Shown here: piece by piece, positions 1 to 11,012 of the stretch | Layout of the letters: each line of letters starts with the position of its first letter | Position numbering within the stretch: the first letter of the stretch is position 1 | DNA from: Irpex lacteus | Lineage: Eukaryota; Basidiomycota; Agaricomycetes; Polyporales; Irpicaceae | Direction of reading: 5' to 3' | Length of the DNA: 31,783 bases | Assembly (NCBI GenBank): GCA_001986395.2 | Contig: MQVO02000106.1 | Span: forward strand, 1 to 31,783 | Position numbers and translations under genes: made by a program | The notes under the pieces: generated by a model | Told to the model about the DNA's origin: nothing | Database searches by the model: none | Seen by the model: only the letters and a program-made list of their open reading frames with translations

Positions 1-868
1 CATACCTTCCAAGCGATATCCACACGTCCCCCACTTCCTTCGCATGATGTGTTGATTGAATTGCGAAGGGGGCAGTTCGATGCAGCTCTAGCCCATGCTA
101 CTTCGTCCCTGCACGGAGAACCGGCCCTACTGTGATATCTCGTTCTCTGATCAGCCAGCCCAAGACACAGCCTGTAAACCTAACTACCAGTACACGCTTT
201 GGCAGAACGAGGGTCCAGATACCCATTTGTCCGGGTGTTCATCTCACCCATCGATCTTTCCGTGCACCGAAATATGGAGAGCGGTCATTACTACCAGTGC
301 GCCTACGTGGATAGTTCTAACAGGCCAGATTACTCCTTACGGGTGGCGTAGCTCTTGTGTACTTGGCTTCGCATCTGCCTCTCCCGCTAAATGCGATAAG
401 GGGAGCCCAAGGATCGGTAGACCTGCGTATACATACAAGGTTGAGCGGAAGTTATCTATAATTCGGCTGACACGGTTCCGTAACTCTGGATGTATCTTCG
501 ATTGAGCGACTCTGTCCCTCACTGTCCACGGACCTGGTCCTTAGAATGTTAGATATTCATGCTCACCTCTCCGCTGACAGAGAAGGCAGTGCAAGTAAGA
601 CAGTATCCTATCAGCGCGGTCTGCGATAAGAACCGAAAGAAGAAACGATCTGTGCACTTTCTAGATTCTTAGTAGTAATACACGTATTACATTACCACTA
701 GTAGAAACGCACGCCATCAGAATCCTCCGCGGGCATAACGTCCCAGCTCTGAGCTTATGACGCACAACATTCACATACCAACGCGCTCCGAGGTCATACT
801 TCGTCAACGGCTTATTCACGACTGAACACGCAGCGGCTTTATGAAGGCTCTATTGCTGCCTCAACGTT
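1..868. other. No recognisable gene (downstream of BLM10)
   Basis: This is the flank beyond the BLM10 stop codon. Open frames of 60-136 codons exist on both strands, but none resembles a family I know and none joins to neighbours through plausible splice sites. A small inverted repeat (GTAATA and TATTAC separated by four bases) lies near 677-692. I see no tRNA, transposon end or tandem array. Any 3' UTR of BLM10 would lie in the right-hand part of this stretch. Confidence 0.5.
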
Positions 869-3800
869 TCACGCATCTGCGATTGGGTTTTAGTGCCCTT
901 CTTGTTGGATAAATGCTGGGACAATACATACAATAGGACGTGCCGACCAACATAGTGGAGAGGCTCTGCAGCTGGTCTTCGTCGAAGGCAAGTTGATCCT
1001 TATGCCATGTATCCTACACATTAACGTTAGTGATAGCAATAACGCTAGTGCAACGTGATGGAACTTGCCTGATGCGTCTGGGGTGATTCACACACAAAGT
1101 AACGGCGAAGCTGTTAGCATTCCCCCCATTAATGAAACTTCGTTTAACGTTACCTTCTTAAACTCTGAGGCACACTTGCGGATCGTCGTTGACACTGGTA
1201 CAGGGTCCGTTGCATGGGTGGCGAGGACTTTACGCAACGTTGTCAGGGAGCATGCCGAGCCGAAAGGGTTAGCGACTTACCTTCAGTGAGGGGCGGCATC
1301 CATGGTTCCACGGAATAAGGAAAACTCTCTATGAGAGCACAAAGGCCTAGAATTGCTGAGTGCAAGGTTCGGAGTGACTCAGCATATGTTGGATCCCGCC
1401 GCGCTGGAAGCCTAGTCTTGCGTGCCAAGGCCATGAAGCGGTCCTGCGATTTACAAATTACAAATTAACACTTCTATCCGCTATAGGATGGTTGACTTAC
1501 CCTGAGAGGAATGATACTCTGCCGCTGAGAACATCTCACAACTCCCGAAAGCATTTGTGACGCCATCTCACGGACTTCGACATTCTCGTCTGAGAGGCAG
1601 TCCAGAAGGACCTCCATCATTCGTGTGACCGTCTCGCTTGTAATGGCCATGAGATTTCGATAGAAGAACACGAGGAGGGTAGGGAGCGCCTTGAGTCGAA
1701 CGCGCCACGACTGTGTTTGGCGGTAAATGTATGGCTCATCTGCAACAGTATAGAATGGGCTTACATCTGAGGACCTGATGGCAGACAGGAAATGCTCTGC
1801 GATGATCTCCACGTAATCTGGAGGTGCGTTTACGGCAGAAAGAATGTACAATACAGCTGAGCTGTATCTCTGCAACTCTGAGCTGTCGTTCAACTCCGAC
1901 ATTCGTAAGATTTCTGGACTGCAAGATCCAGTCGTCAGACAATTACGGCAACTGGAAGTTTAGCGTCTTACAGTAATATTATGATGTAGCGGAAGACAAG
2001 GTTAGGATGAGGGCCATGTGCCGCCGTCCATAACCACTGTAGCACTGTTTCGGTAGTGCATTAGCATCTGCTAAACTTGTCACATCAATTGACTTACAAG
2101 TAAGCCAACTTTATCATACTGAGATTGGCTGACACGCGGTGGCGGCAGTCGTTCCTGTTTCCACTTCGGCAGCTGCTTCAAAATAGCGGTCAGCTGTTCC
2201 TCGTAACGAGCGTGCCTATTTGTTTTGACTATCAGTAACCTGTAGGTGGGCAACCGAGGATGGACCGACAAACCTCAGAGCTAAGGGGTCGTTGGAGGTC
2301 CTGCAAGCCTCCAGGAAAGCCCCAACAGATGAATGCGCTGGACGCCATTGCTCTGATATAATAGCAGCTAGGTTGTGCGCAATATGTGATCGAATCTAAC
2401 AGGAATAATGAGCTTATAACACAACCGAATATCCACAGAAGCGCTCACATCAGCATATCCAGTGTTGGCATTAGCGAGGAACAGGTTCATATACTTGTCC
2501 GAGATAGGGTAGAAACAAGTCCAACAGGAGTCGACAACAATGTTGAACAGAGTCAACGCCTTGCTCACTGAATATAGGTCAATAATTAAGAGACGTAACT
2601 CGAGTGTGGCAGACCTACTAGCAACGCAGAGTCACCCTGGAAGTCCAACGGTAACGCCAGGATAGCATCTACCAGAGGCCGAATGCGTCGATAGTCTCGT
2701 TCAGACAATTGCTCCTACAGGGAAAGATTAACTCGCTGATGCCCTTACTAAGGATCGAGTTACCTACATTAAATAGACCTTCCCAAAAGGGCAACGTATC
2801 GGGTTTGATTTGCGCATAGATTCGCTCAAAGCGGTCCATGAACCATCTCCATACCGCTTCTGACTGCGCTTGTGGCCACTGCTTTGCCCCTAGTAGATAC
2901 ATGAGATGTCGTAGCTCTTCGGGGAATAGAAGAGCGTACCTCGAAGCAAACCTGCCAGCATTTCTGCCGCTGCTCGTTGCTTAAACCTGTCATTCTCCGC
3001 AAGAGACGAATCAATTGCAGACTGTATCGCTCCAGAAAGTTCAGCTTGATACATCTTGGCTGAGCATAGGTGTTAGGCACAGACTCGCACGTGTACATAT
3101 ATCTCGACAACGCACCAATGGACTTGATGAAGATAGCATTCTCCGAGCGCAGTGTTAATCGGTTCGCCTCTTTGTTCGATTCCTGGCCAAATAGTTGCGC
3201 CACCTGCGAGAAATATCCTTCGGCGCTGAAGACCTCCTGTATCGCCTTCAATGCCGGTTGTGACACGCTCTCCCACTCCGGTTGTTTGGGTGGTGGTGGG
3301 CGATACGCCTTAACAGATGGGGCCCATACCAAGAAACCTGTCGACAGCTTGTCAACGTAGAAATCGTTGTCACTCTGGCCAATGGGGGCCGTTATTTTCT
3401 GCAGAAACGCTGCTGGATCCTGCACGGGTGCATCGATTGTCAAAGGATTTCTCCACTCTTCAAGCCATAAATCTTCGCTGTTTCTTGAGTATGTGCGACA
3501 TTTGATATGCCATGTAATCTTCACGATCGCTCTACGGCACGCTCATAAGATATAGAGAAAGACATCACTGGTAGGCACGTACTTGTGAGCCGTTGAACGG
3601 ATGCTTGCGTGGGGACTGGTACAGTGTTTGGCGAAGAACTTCGCCAGTGGGGCAGACACAGGTGCATCCCGCCTGACGAGGCTCAAAAGAAACTTCGATG
3701 CGAACTGGGTGTATCGCCACTGGAAGCAGAGAGTTAGACTATAACTGCGAGCATACTTAGCGCACAGAGCTCACATGTGTGCTGGGTCGTGATGAGAACT

Positions 3801-6800
3801 CGAGTATAGAAGATATCTAAAAGGTCGAATGAGCGGGTTGGCATGAAAAGCCATGCAAGGAATGACATGCCGCTTCCTCATGACGTCGAGCCTTCAATTG
3901 ACGACGAACCACGCCTTTCTTCAGAGCTTCCGCTAATACAGCCTGGTCCACGAGTGACGTGCTAAACTCCGCGGCAAGTTGATCAAGTGCAGCTTCGACT
4001 CCTGGTATCTCCTCATCAAAAGCATCGGTATGTACCGCCTCCTCGGTCAGAAGCGCATTGGCGTCCGTGACCAATTGACCGACAAGCTTCTGGATGGATG
4101 GCTATTTACCAGCCAGTGAGAACGTGCAAGTAAGCGGTTACAGGAGGCACTGACCTTTTCCTGATGTTGGCAATCTAACAGTCCTCGCAGATATTTGACA
4201 TGAAAATGAGGATCTACGCTTCCTGTGAGAAAAGAACACAGACATGGCTACACAAGAACCTTACCAGCGAGAGCATAGGAAGCTGTCACATGTTAAGTAA
4301 GTTTCGTCATCGCACACGCAAGCTTATTCTCACCAGTTCCTTTGTTCCACAACACGTACAAAGCACCCTTCATGCGATCAGGATCGCTTCCTTTCTCCAG
4401 GGCTTTTAGAAGCGTCGGTATGCAATAGCGGCCTGACCGGAGGAAGTACTGTGATATCAGTTAGCCTCATTAGCAAACGTTATTCTCAGGAGGGGAGCAG
4501 AGATGGCTTACTCCACATGCGTTATGAAGCACCGCCTGAGAATGCCTGGGGAAGGTTCAGTCATATACTGAACTACTCTGTTCACAGAGACTATCTTACC
4601 TGCGAACACGTGTGTATGGTGACAACGACAAGTCAACCAGATCATCCAGAAGCTTGTCATCCAGTTCCGACCGCCGCCGATAGAGAGAATGCAAATAATT
4701 GCGACCGGCGTGGTAGGCTTGAGCGCGTTTCAAAAAGACTTGGCGAGAATTCTCCCTCTGTCGCGGCCACATTCGATTGGAGCTATTGGACGATTAGCCT
4801 GCTCTGAATAGGGTTTGTAGAGTGGGTACATACTCGCGGCTGACGGTATAAGCTTGTTGCAAAGAGTCGAAGGTGCTCCGCGTCATAGCATACTCAAGGA
4901 GGTAGACGTCAATGGCCTTGGAAACACTGATCACCGCATCGATATGATCTTCGCCTGCCTGGTTGTGTTGAAGTACCGTTGCTGCCCGATGAATGATGTT
5001 CCCGAACCTTGTACGATGGGCAGTGGCACGCTGATACCGGGGGTCGGAAGGGTCTTCAAGGACAAATCCAGCCTTGACATCGATTGGCGTAACGAGCAGT
5101 TCTTGGAGTTCAGTTTCCGGATAGAAACACGAGTTCTTGACTTCCTTGTGACCTTCCTTAATGAACGTCGGAAGCCCACTCCACATGGAGCGAACCGGGT
5201 GCAAGAACCTGGGAGATGGCTTTCAATTGGCCGTTCGCAGGGACTCACAGAGGTTACTCACCGACAGAAGTCGTTCCGAGCTACATTATCCCATTTGCCA
5301 GCCGTTTCCAATAGCGCTTCGATGCGGTCAAGTGCAGGTCCCGCGATCTTATCCATGACTTCCAGAACAAAGTCAATTTCCTCCGGGGATGGGACTGAGA
5401 CAATAAGTTAACATTCAAATCCTCTGATCCCGAGACTTACCGTGCCATTCGATCTTGACGTCCTCTGGGTTATACAAACGCCCCCAATGGAGATTATGTG
5501 CCTTGTCGAACTCTATTCAAGCGCATGGAATGAGTGCTAGTACGACAGGCGACATCACACAATCTTTAGACTTACCAGGATCATTCCACTCGTCCGTATT
5601 GACGAACCGCGCGTTAATCGGATATACTCCCGCGACGGTATGCAGGATGCGATGTATCAGGCGACCTGTCCCAGTGTAGCCGCGTTCACCTTTGGTCTTA
5701 TCAACCAGGAGCTGAATGAGCCCGAGAACTTGATCCTTATACTTCAAGAGCTGGAATATGACTCAGTACCTACGGATAACGAGAACTGAAGTAAGAGCGT
5801 ACTGCTGGACCGCCGTATCCAAGACAACCTCGCAGAATGGACATATCTGTCGGAGTTATAAATAAAGCGCAAGAGGATGTGTTCCGTAAAATCTAATACT
5901 CACTCCAATGCAGCGTAGTATCCGACGGCACAGCTGCGTGCGTTGACGTTGTGCGTATGCTAGAAGCACCGTGCTTGAGTTCCTCTTGAATCTGGTTGAT
6001 GCAGTACGGCAAGAACTTTGCAATCACTTTCTCAGGTTGAACCCGTGCAAGGCAAGCTACCAGTTGGCCAAAGGCACGGACGGCGTTTGATCGAGCGTTA
6101 GTCGTCCCATAGTCATACACCAACTTCAGGACGAGGTCGAACAGCGGGTCGGATAGCTGAAGACAAAGTATGTCCAGGGTGCCCTTGAGAGACTTGAGTA
6201 CGGCTTCCTCCATCTTGCCACCGGTAGTGTTCTTCTTCCCGCCTTCTTCGGGCAAATTCTCATAGAGGGCAAAAACGCGTCGAAAGAGCGAGGTAACCCA
6301 GTCGGCAAACCCAGCCGTGCTTTCCCGAGCAAGCGTACGCTCTTCCTCACGACTGAGCCTCACCCCTGGTCCTTGTTCCGTACCATCGGGTAGACGATTA
6401 TCTTCAGGGTTGTCAATGTCCATGGAGTCCTCGATTGTATCGCCCGAGAGCGGCGCGCCTCCCTGCTGCATGGAAAGATCTCCGATCTTCATGTGTTGAA
6501 CGACCGACGCGATGAACATAGAAGTGCATGCGGTTTTCAACGGATCATTCTGCGATCGCGTTAGCCCTGCGCTCACACCCTCCCCCAATACAATCGTCGA
6601 CTCACCAAGTCAATACCCGGAATACACAACTCAAGTAGTGGAACGATGTGCTTCTGGCCTCCGAGCCATACTTTCTCAGACACTAGAGGTAATGCTCCGC
6701 TTGCGAGAGCGGTCAATACCGCAGTCGTTCTGTGCGTCTCATTGACCGACTCCAGACCGCTGTAGGCTCGTTCAAGGATCTCGGGCATGATAAGATTCGG

Positions 6801-8726
6801 CTCGAGCATCGCAAGAGTACGCAAGGCGCCTTGAGAATACGTAGCAGAAATCGGATCCTTGGCGAATATCGCGAGCAACGTCGGCGTTCGAAGTACCGTA
6901 ACAAACGCGCGACGGATAGAAGGCGTAAGCCGGCGAGTCTGTTCAGCTTTCAGTTGGCAAGCTGTTTAACGGTAGAAGAGGGTTGTACATACCACAGGGG
7001 TCTTGCAAGCAGGCTGCTGTTCTTCCTTCCAGCGCTTGCAGAACTCGACCGCAAGGCGATGCAAGAAACCTGTGAGCTACACGAGAGAACACGTTTCTTA
7101 GAGTTAACTCGACATACACGCAGGTTTTCACCGGATCTACTCACTGCCAAAGTCCAATGACCAGTGTTCGATGGATGAAAGAATGACTCAGTGCTGGTCA
7201 CCAACTTATCGAGTGTGTCAAGCGATCTCGATCCAGCGAGAAAAGCCTGCTGTGTTGGACCTTGTTCATCGGTACTTTGTCCAGTCTCTCCACGGACAGG
7301 TCCATCCAAGGACATTGAATACACGAAGATCTTTGCCAGTGCACCTATAAAGCACATCAGTACTCTCGCAGAAGCAAAAAGTAAATTTCATTTACTGTAT
7401 TTGCTGATGGGCTTCGTAATTCTCAAGGAACTCTTGTCTGCCATGGTGTCAGCATGGCCTCCTGTGGTACTTGCACCCTGTATATCGTCAGATAAGAGGT
7501 ATTCCCTACGGAAGGAAATGAATGCTACGTACTCGCACAGCTCCGACGGGTACGTCTAGATGATGTGTCAGAACCTGATATAGTCATACTATAATCGGGC
7601 ACTTACTCATGGCACCCAAAGCCTTCGTGGCGAGGACTGTCCATTCCGATTGACTCCATATTCCGACGTATTTCCACTCTGCAACTCCATCTTCGCTTGT
7701 ACCATCGTGCTTTCCGGAGACGTGCTCTTCGGACAGTTCACCGCACAACTCGAGAAGACGATCATCGATGATGTGAGAGTTAAATGCTTCCCAGAGTTTG
7801 AAAAGCATCGGTAGATAGAGATGAGTATGCGTCGGAGGTAAAAATGCAGTGATCACTGGTAACATAGTGAGTATATTCTGATATGGTTATTAGTTGTTGA
7901 TTATTGATTTGAGTGTCGGTGTAACGTACGTCCTGAGTCACCATTGGTAGGAACGTTGAAAGCATGTCCGGTATGTCCGTGACGGGGAAATAACGTCGGC
8001 ATGCCTCAGCTACGAACAGCTGAACATTGACGACATTCCGCCTGAAATACTGTGTTACTAAAGTACTCTCAGTGTAGACCGCAGCGTCGATACTTACAGT
8101 GAATCGTGCACTCTACGCTTTGGCCAAAGCTCTCTCTGTAGCACTCGCCATAGTGGCTGCCACGGTAGCTGAAGATCACTGGATTCCAATTTACGTCGTT
8201 GATCCGGCTTGTTTGAGAGCAGACGAGACAGCATGTCCGCCCAGCTGCGAATAACACGGGGCTCTAAGCCTGGTAGGACGCAGAGTTCATAGTACAGACG
8301 AGCGAGCTTAGCACGAGTTGTCTTTGGTATAGGATATCTAAGTAGAAGCCAGCTAATTGCAGTGTCAGTATTCAGGTGAATATGTTTTTGACTATTCGCA
8401 TACCACTGCAGTGCGCCGTCCCACGTTGTAAGCACTAGCCAGTTCTTGCTCTTGGCACATATAGCAATCTTCCCAACGATGTATTCTAGCTTAGATTGCA
8501 TGTCTTCGATTGGTTCGCACCCATACGGTAACGAGTCCAGGTAGGTCTTCAGGACGGCATTTGACCTGTCCTCAGCGAATTGGGTGGAGTCCTCAGACTC
8601 GATGGGCGAGTCTAAGACGGACATTCCATCCTCCTCATCCATGTTCGATTGCCGTGTGATCGGTGGTAGTACACCAGACTGTGAGGCTTGGACGGCCTTT
8701 AGAACGGAAGAGAAAAGGTCATCCAT
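869..8726 (-). CDS. BLM10: Proteasome activator BLM10/PA200 (PSME4 family), about 36 exons
   Basis: BLM10/PA200 is a giant HEAT-repeat ring that caps the 20S proteasome and opens its gate through a C-terminal hydrophobic-Tyr-X tail. The ATG at 8726 opens an exon with the conserved stretch YLDSLPYGCEPIEDM, followed by NWLVLTTWDG, EPRVIRSWADMLSRLL and LQLPWQPLWRVL. The C-terminal part carries SWRVRLKALPTLLVFFYRNL, DENVEVREMASQMLSGVVRC and FDEDQLQSLSTMLVGTS. I could follow about 35 introns of 50-60 bp, giving roughly 1,970 residues, which is normal for fungal members. The last exons are 1154-1227, 932-1013 and the 8-nt exon 869-876, so the protein ends in SYYA. One junction (about 3730-3900) does not close in frame: the exon with RRQLKARRHEE and the exon starting WRYTQFASKF cannot be joined by GT-AG splicing. 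Several introns are in frame and stop-free. Head-to-head with the AIM18/46-type gene. Confidence 0.93.
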
Positions 8727-9126
8727 GGTGGTCTGCTGGAGAGATACATGATCACGACGGACCTTTTATGCAGCTAAAATACAGCTGACGCGGCCGTGGT
8801 ATACGCAAGCCTAGCTGCACTCCCACCCTTTGCGAGATGGTAAGATCTAAGTCAAGAATGCTGAGGACGCGTATGCTGGTACGCGTCAGTGTTCTGTGGC
8901 ACCCGACCTCTGCAGATTCGGACGTCACGCGCAAGGCGCTTGCATTGCACCCGTTAATCGGTCTGATCAAATCTGAACGTCCATATATTCACCGCCGATC
9001 ATTCCCCTTTTTGGATGTCAGGGCGGCCAGGAAACCGCCAGCAGCCGCAACTCGGAACTTCAAGTTGTACTCGTCGGTCTCCGCTTGCTTGTCATCTGGA
9101 CTGGTGGCTTTCAATCTACGGCTAAA
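8727..9126. promoter_or_regulatory. Bidirectional promoter, BLM10 / AIM18-type gene
   Basis: These 400 bp separate two divergent start codons and must hold both 5' UTRs and promoters. Two perfect ACGCGT hexamers lie at 8867-8872 and 8881-8886. In ascomycete yeasts this is the MluI cell-cycle box bound by MBF. A CRE-like GACGTCAC lies at 8921-8928. I found no PACE element (GGTGGCAAA), the Rpn4 site of yeast proteasome genes. Motif function here is inferred from sequence only. Confidence 0.55.
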
Positions 9127-10192
9127 ATGTTTTCTCTCCTGCAACCTCTTACTTGTCGGACGTTGGCAGCAGCTGTCGCTCGTTCGTCAGCTGTAGCCAC
9201 ACGCCGCAGCGTTCACACCGGGACTTCACGTACTGTTCGAAGCTATGCACCGTGGATTTGGGGAACTGCATTCATTGCTTCCGGTTTAGTGATTGGGCAA
9301 ACAGCGGTAAAACTGGATAGCGAGGATATCCCTTCTGATGAAACAGGTATGTAAGACCTGAATATACCCAATTTCGTGTCGATAACAATGGTTTGCTTGT
9401 ATCAGTGGATTCTGCGACGTCAATTGCGTTTCCAAATACTCTCAGAATACCTTCCAAGACGCCTCTGCCTACTTTCACGCTGGTCGGCGTCGGTGTGCGT
9501 ACCGTGTCTTTCTTAGGTATCAAAGTATACTCCGTAGGCTTCTATGCTGACCTTCAAAATCCGAACCTGAACGTGCGTGCAATAATACTGTGTGCTTCAT
9601 GGCTACTCACAAACAAACGCTATTCCTATTAACGTAGCTCCCATCGACGGCTTCACCTCAAGAGAAACTTGAGCATATTGTGCAGAATTCGGCTTGTGTC
9701 CTTCGCATCGGTATGTGCTGTATAACGTTCCCCGGTATTACTCTAATACTTTGGTATGAGTAGTTCCTACTCGTTCGACATCATTCTCGCACCTCCGCGA
9801 TGGATTCATGCGAACACTACAAGCACGTCTAGCTCTCTCCCGCCAGAGCGGCAAGCTCTCAAAAGAAGAGGAGTTGTCCATCCAGTCACCACTTCACAAG
9901 TTCAAGACTATGTTCCCGAACACGCCGCTAGCAAAACGCACTCCATTGGATATCTTGCTGGCCCCTCCTGAACCGCGACAGCCTCGCAACCTCATTATCC
10001 GTGACCTTGGTTCAGTACAACACGACTGGCTTGCGAAGGAGTTTTTCTTAGCGTACTTTGAAGGCGATGGGCTTAGTCCTCCGGTATGTCATGTACTGCA
10101 CCAGGCATTGCGATATTGCTGACTAAAGACGAACTATGTTGATTCAGATGAAGAAGTCTGTCTTCGCGAGACTGGAAGAGATTAGCTGGTAG
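9127..10192 (+). CDS. Mitochondrial chalcone-isomerase-domain protein (AIM18/AIM46 type)
   Basis: Five exons (9127-9346, 9406-9572, 9638-9710, 9764-10083, 10148-10192) join in frame to 274 residues. The first 40 residues are rich in Arg, Ser and Ala and lack acidic residues, as in a mitochondrial presequence. A hydrophobic segment follows (WIWGTAFIASGLVIGQTAV, about residues 44-62), suggesting inner-membrane anchoring. The chalcone-isomerase-like core starts at FPNTLRIP and contains GVGVRTVSFLGIKVYSVGFYA, the best match to the AIM18/AIM46 family. The C-terminal part has FMRTLQARL and ends KKSVFARLEEISW. Family members are noncatalytic relatives of plant chalcone isomerase, and their role in mitochondria is poorly defined. 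The ATG at 9127 is preferred because it begins the presequence. The next in-frame ATG upstream would add 14 residues. Confidence 0.88.
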
Positions 10193-11012
10193 TTTGACCA
10201 ATTGACCGCTACGCGTACTTACCAGCCACCGCTACAGATTGACTTTAATGTCTTAAATCTTCACACTAAGTTCTGGCGGCCCATCTTTCTGCAGATGAAG
10301 GAGGCATTGTCTCCGATTGGCCGGTACAAAACACTCACATAACTGGTACACCAGCGATGTTGCTACAAGAAGCAGTGTGGGACATCTGTGCCTGGACGTG
10401 ATACGGTAGCTCGGAAGGCCCGACCTGAGACGCCGTGTCCCAATACTGTGCTATCGTAACGTTTATGGCATGCTTGAGAAAACCAGGGAGTATATGCTCT
10501 GGTGAGGTTCACAGTGAGCGTTCTCGTCGTTCACAGCGCTCGGGCGCCTCCGCCCGACAGACCCCGTAAGTGTCAACAAACAAGGAGATATCGTACCGCC
10601 GACGTTCGACTGACATCTCTTTCCTGTATAAGGTGCACAAGTGAATGGCAGCTACGACAGCGAACGTGTACAGGAAAGTTACGCTATCACTGGGTCTAGT
10701 TTTCTCCGCCTCAATGCTCTTTGCTTCCCCGCCTCGACTTGGAAGAAAGACGGTTGCCGACAGGTAATTCAAAGCTTGTGAGACGTAACAATGACGGTAC
10801 CTGTAGGTACATATATTTGCAAGTAAAGAACATGCGAGTAATGGATCGTCGCTGGACCAAAATTTGCGCAGAGGCGGCCGTTCTGCCTCTCGTTTATAAA
10901 GAGTCGAATTAGTGAGTCTCGCACTTCGGCTATAAAGGTAAAGCTTTCGACGACAAGCAACCTCAGCAGCTTTCCCCTCTCGAGCTCATACATCGAACAT
11001 TGCTAGGTCAAT
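10193..11012. other. Intergenic, upstream of the lipase gene
   Basis: No coding region is supported. Short open frames on both strands show no family resemblance. The left part should include the 3' UTR of the chalcone-isomerase-like gene. An isolated ACGCGT occurs at 10211-10216. The right end contains the TATA motifs listed separately. Confidence 0.5.
10895..10937 (+). promoter_or_regulatory. Two TATA-box candidates for the lipase gene
   Basis: TATAAA at 10895-10900 and TATAAAG at 10931-10937 lie 118 and 82 bp upstream of the lipase ATG. That spacing fits a fungal core promoter with a short 5' UTR. The assignment rests on motif and position only. Confidence 0.45.

Noticed and set aside
95..505. 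136-codon plus-strand frame at the left edge
   Set aside because: Mixed, low-similarity composition with many Cys/Pro/Ser, no domain and no splice partners. Overlapping frames of similar length occur on the other strand.
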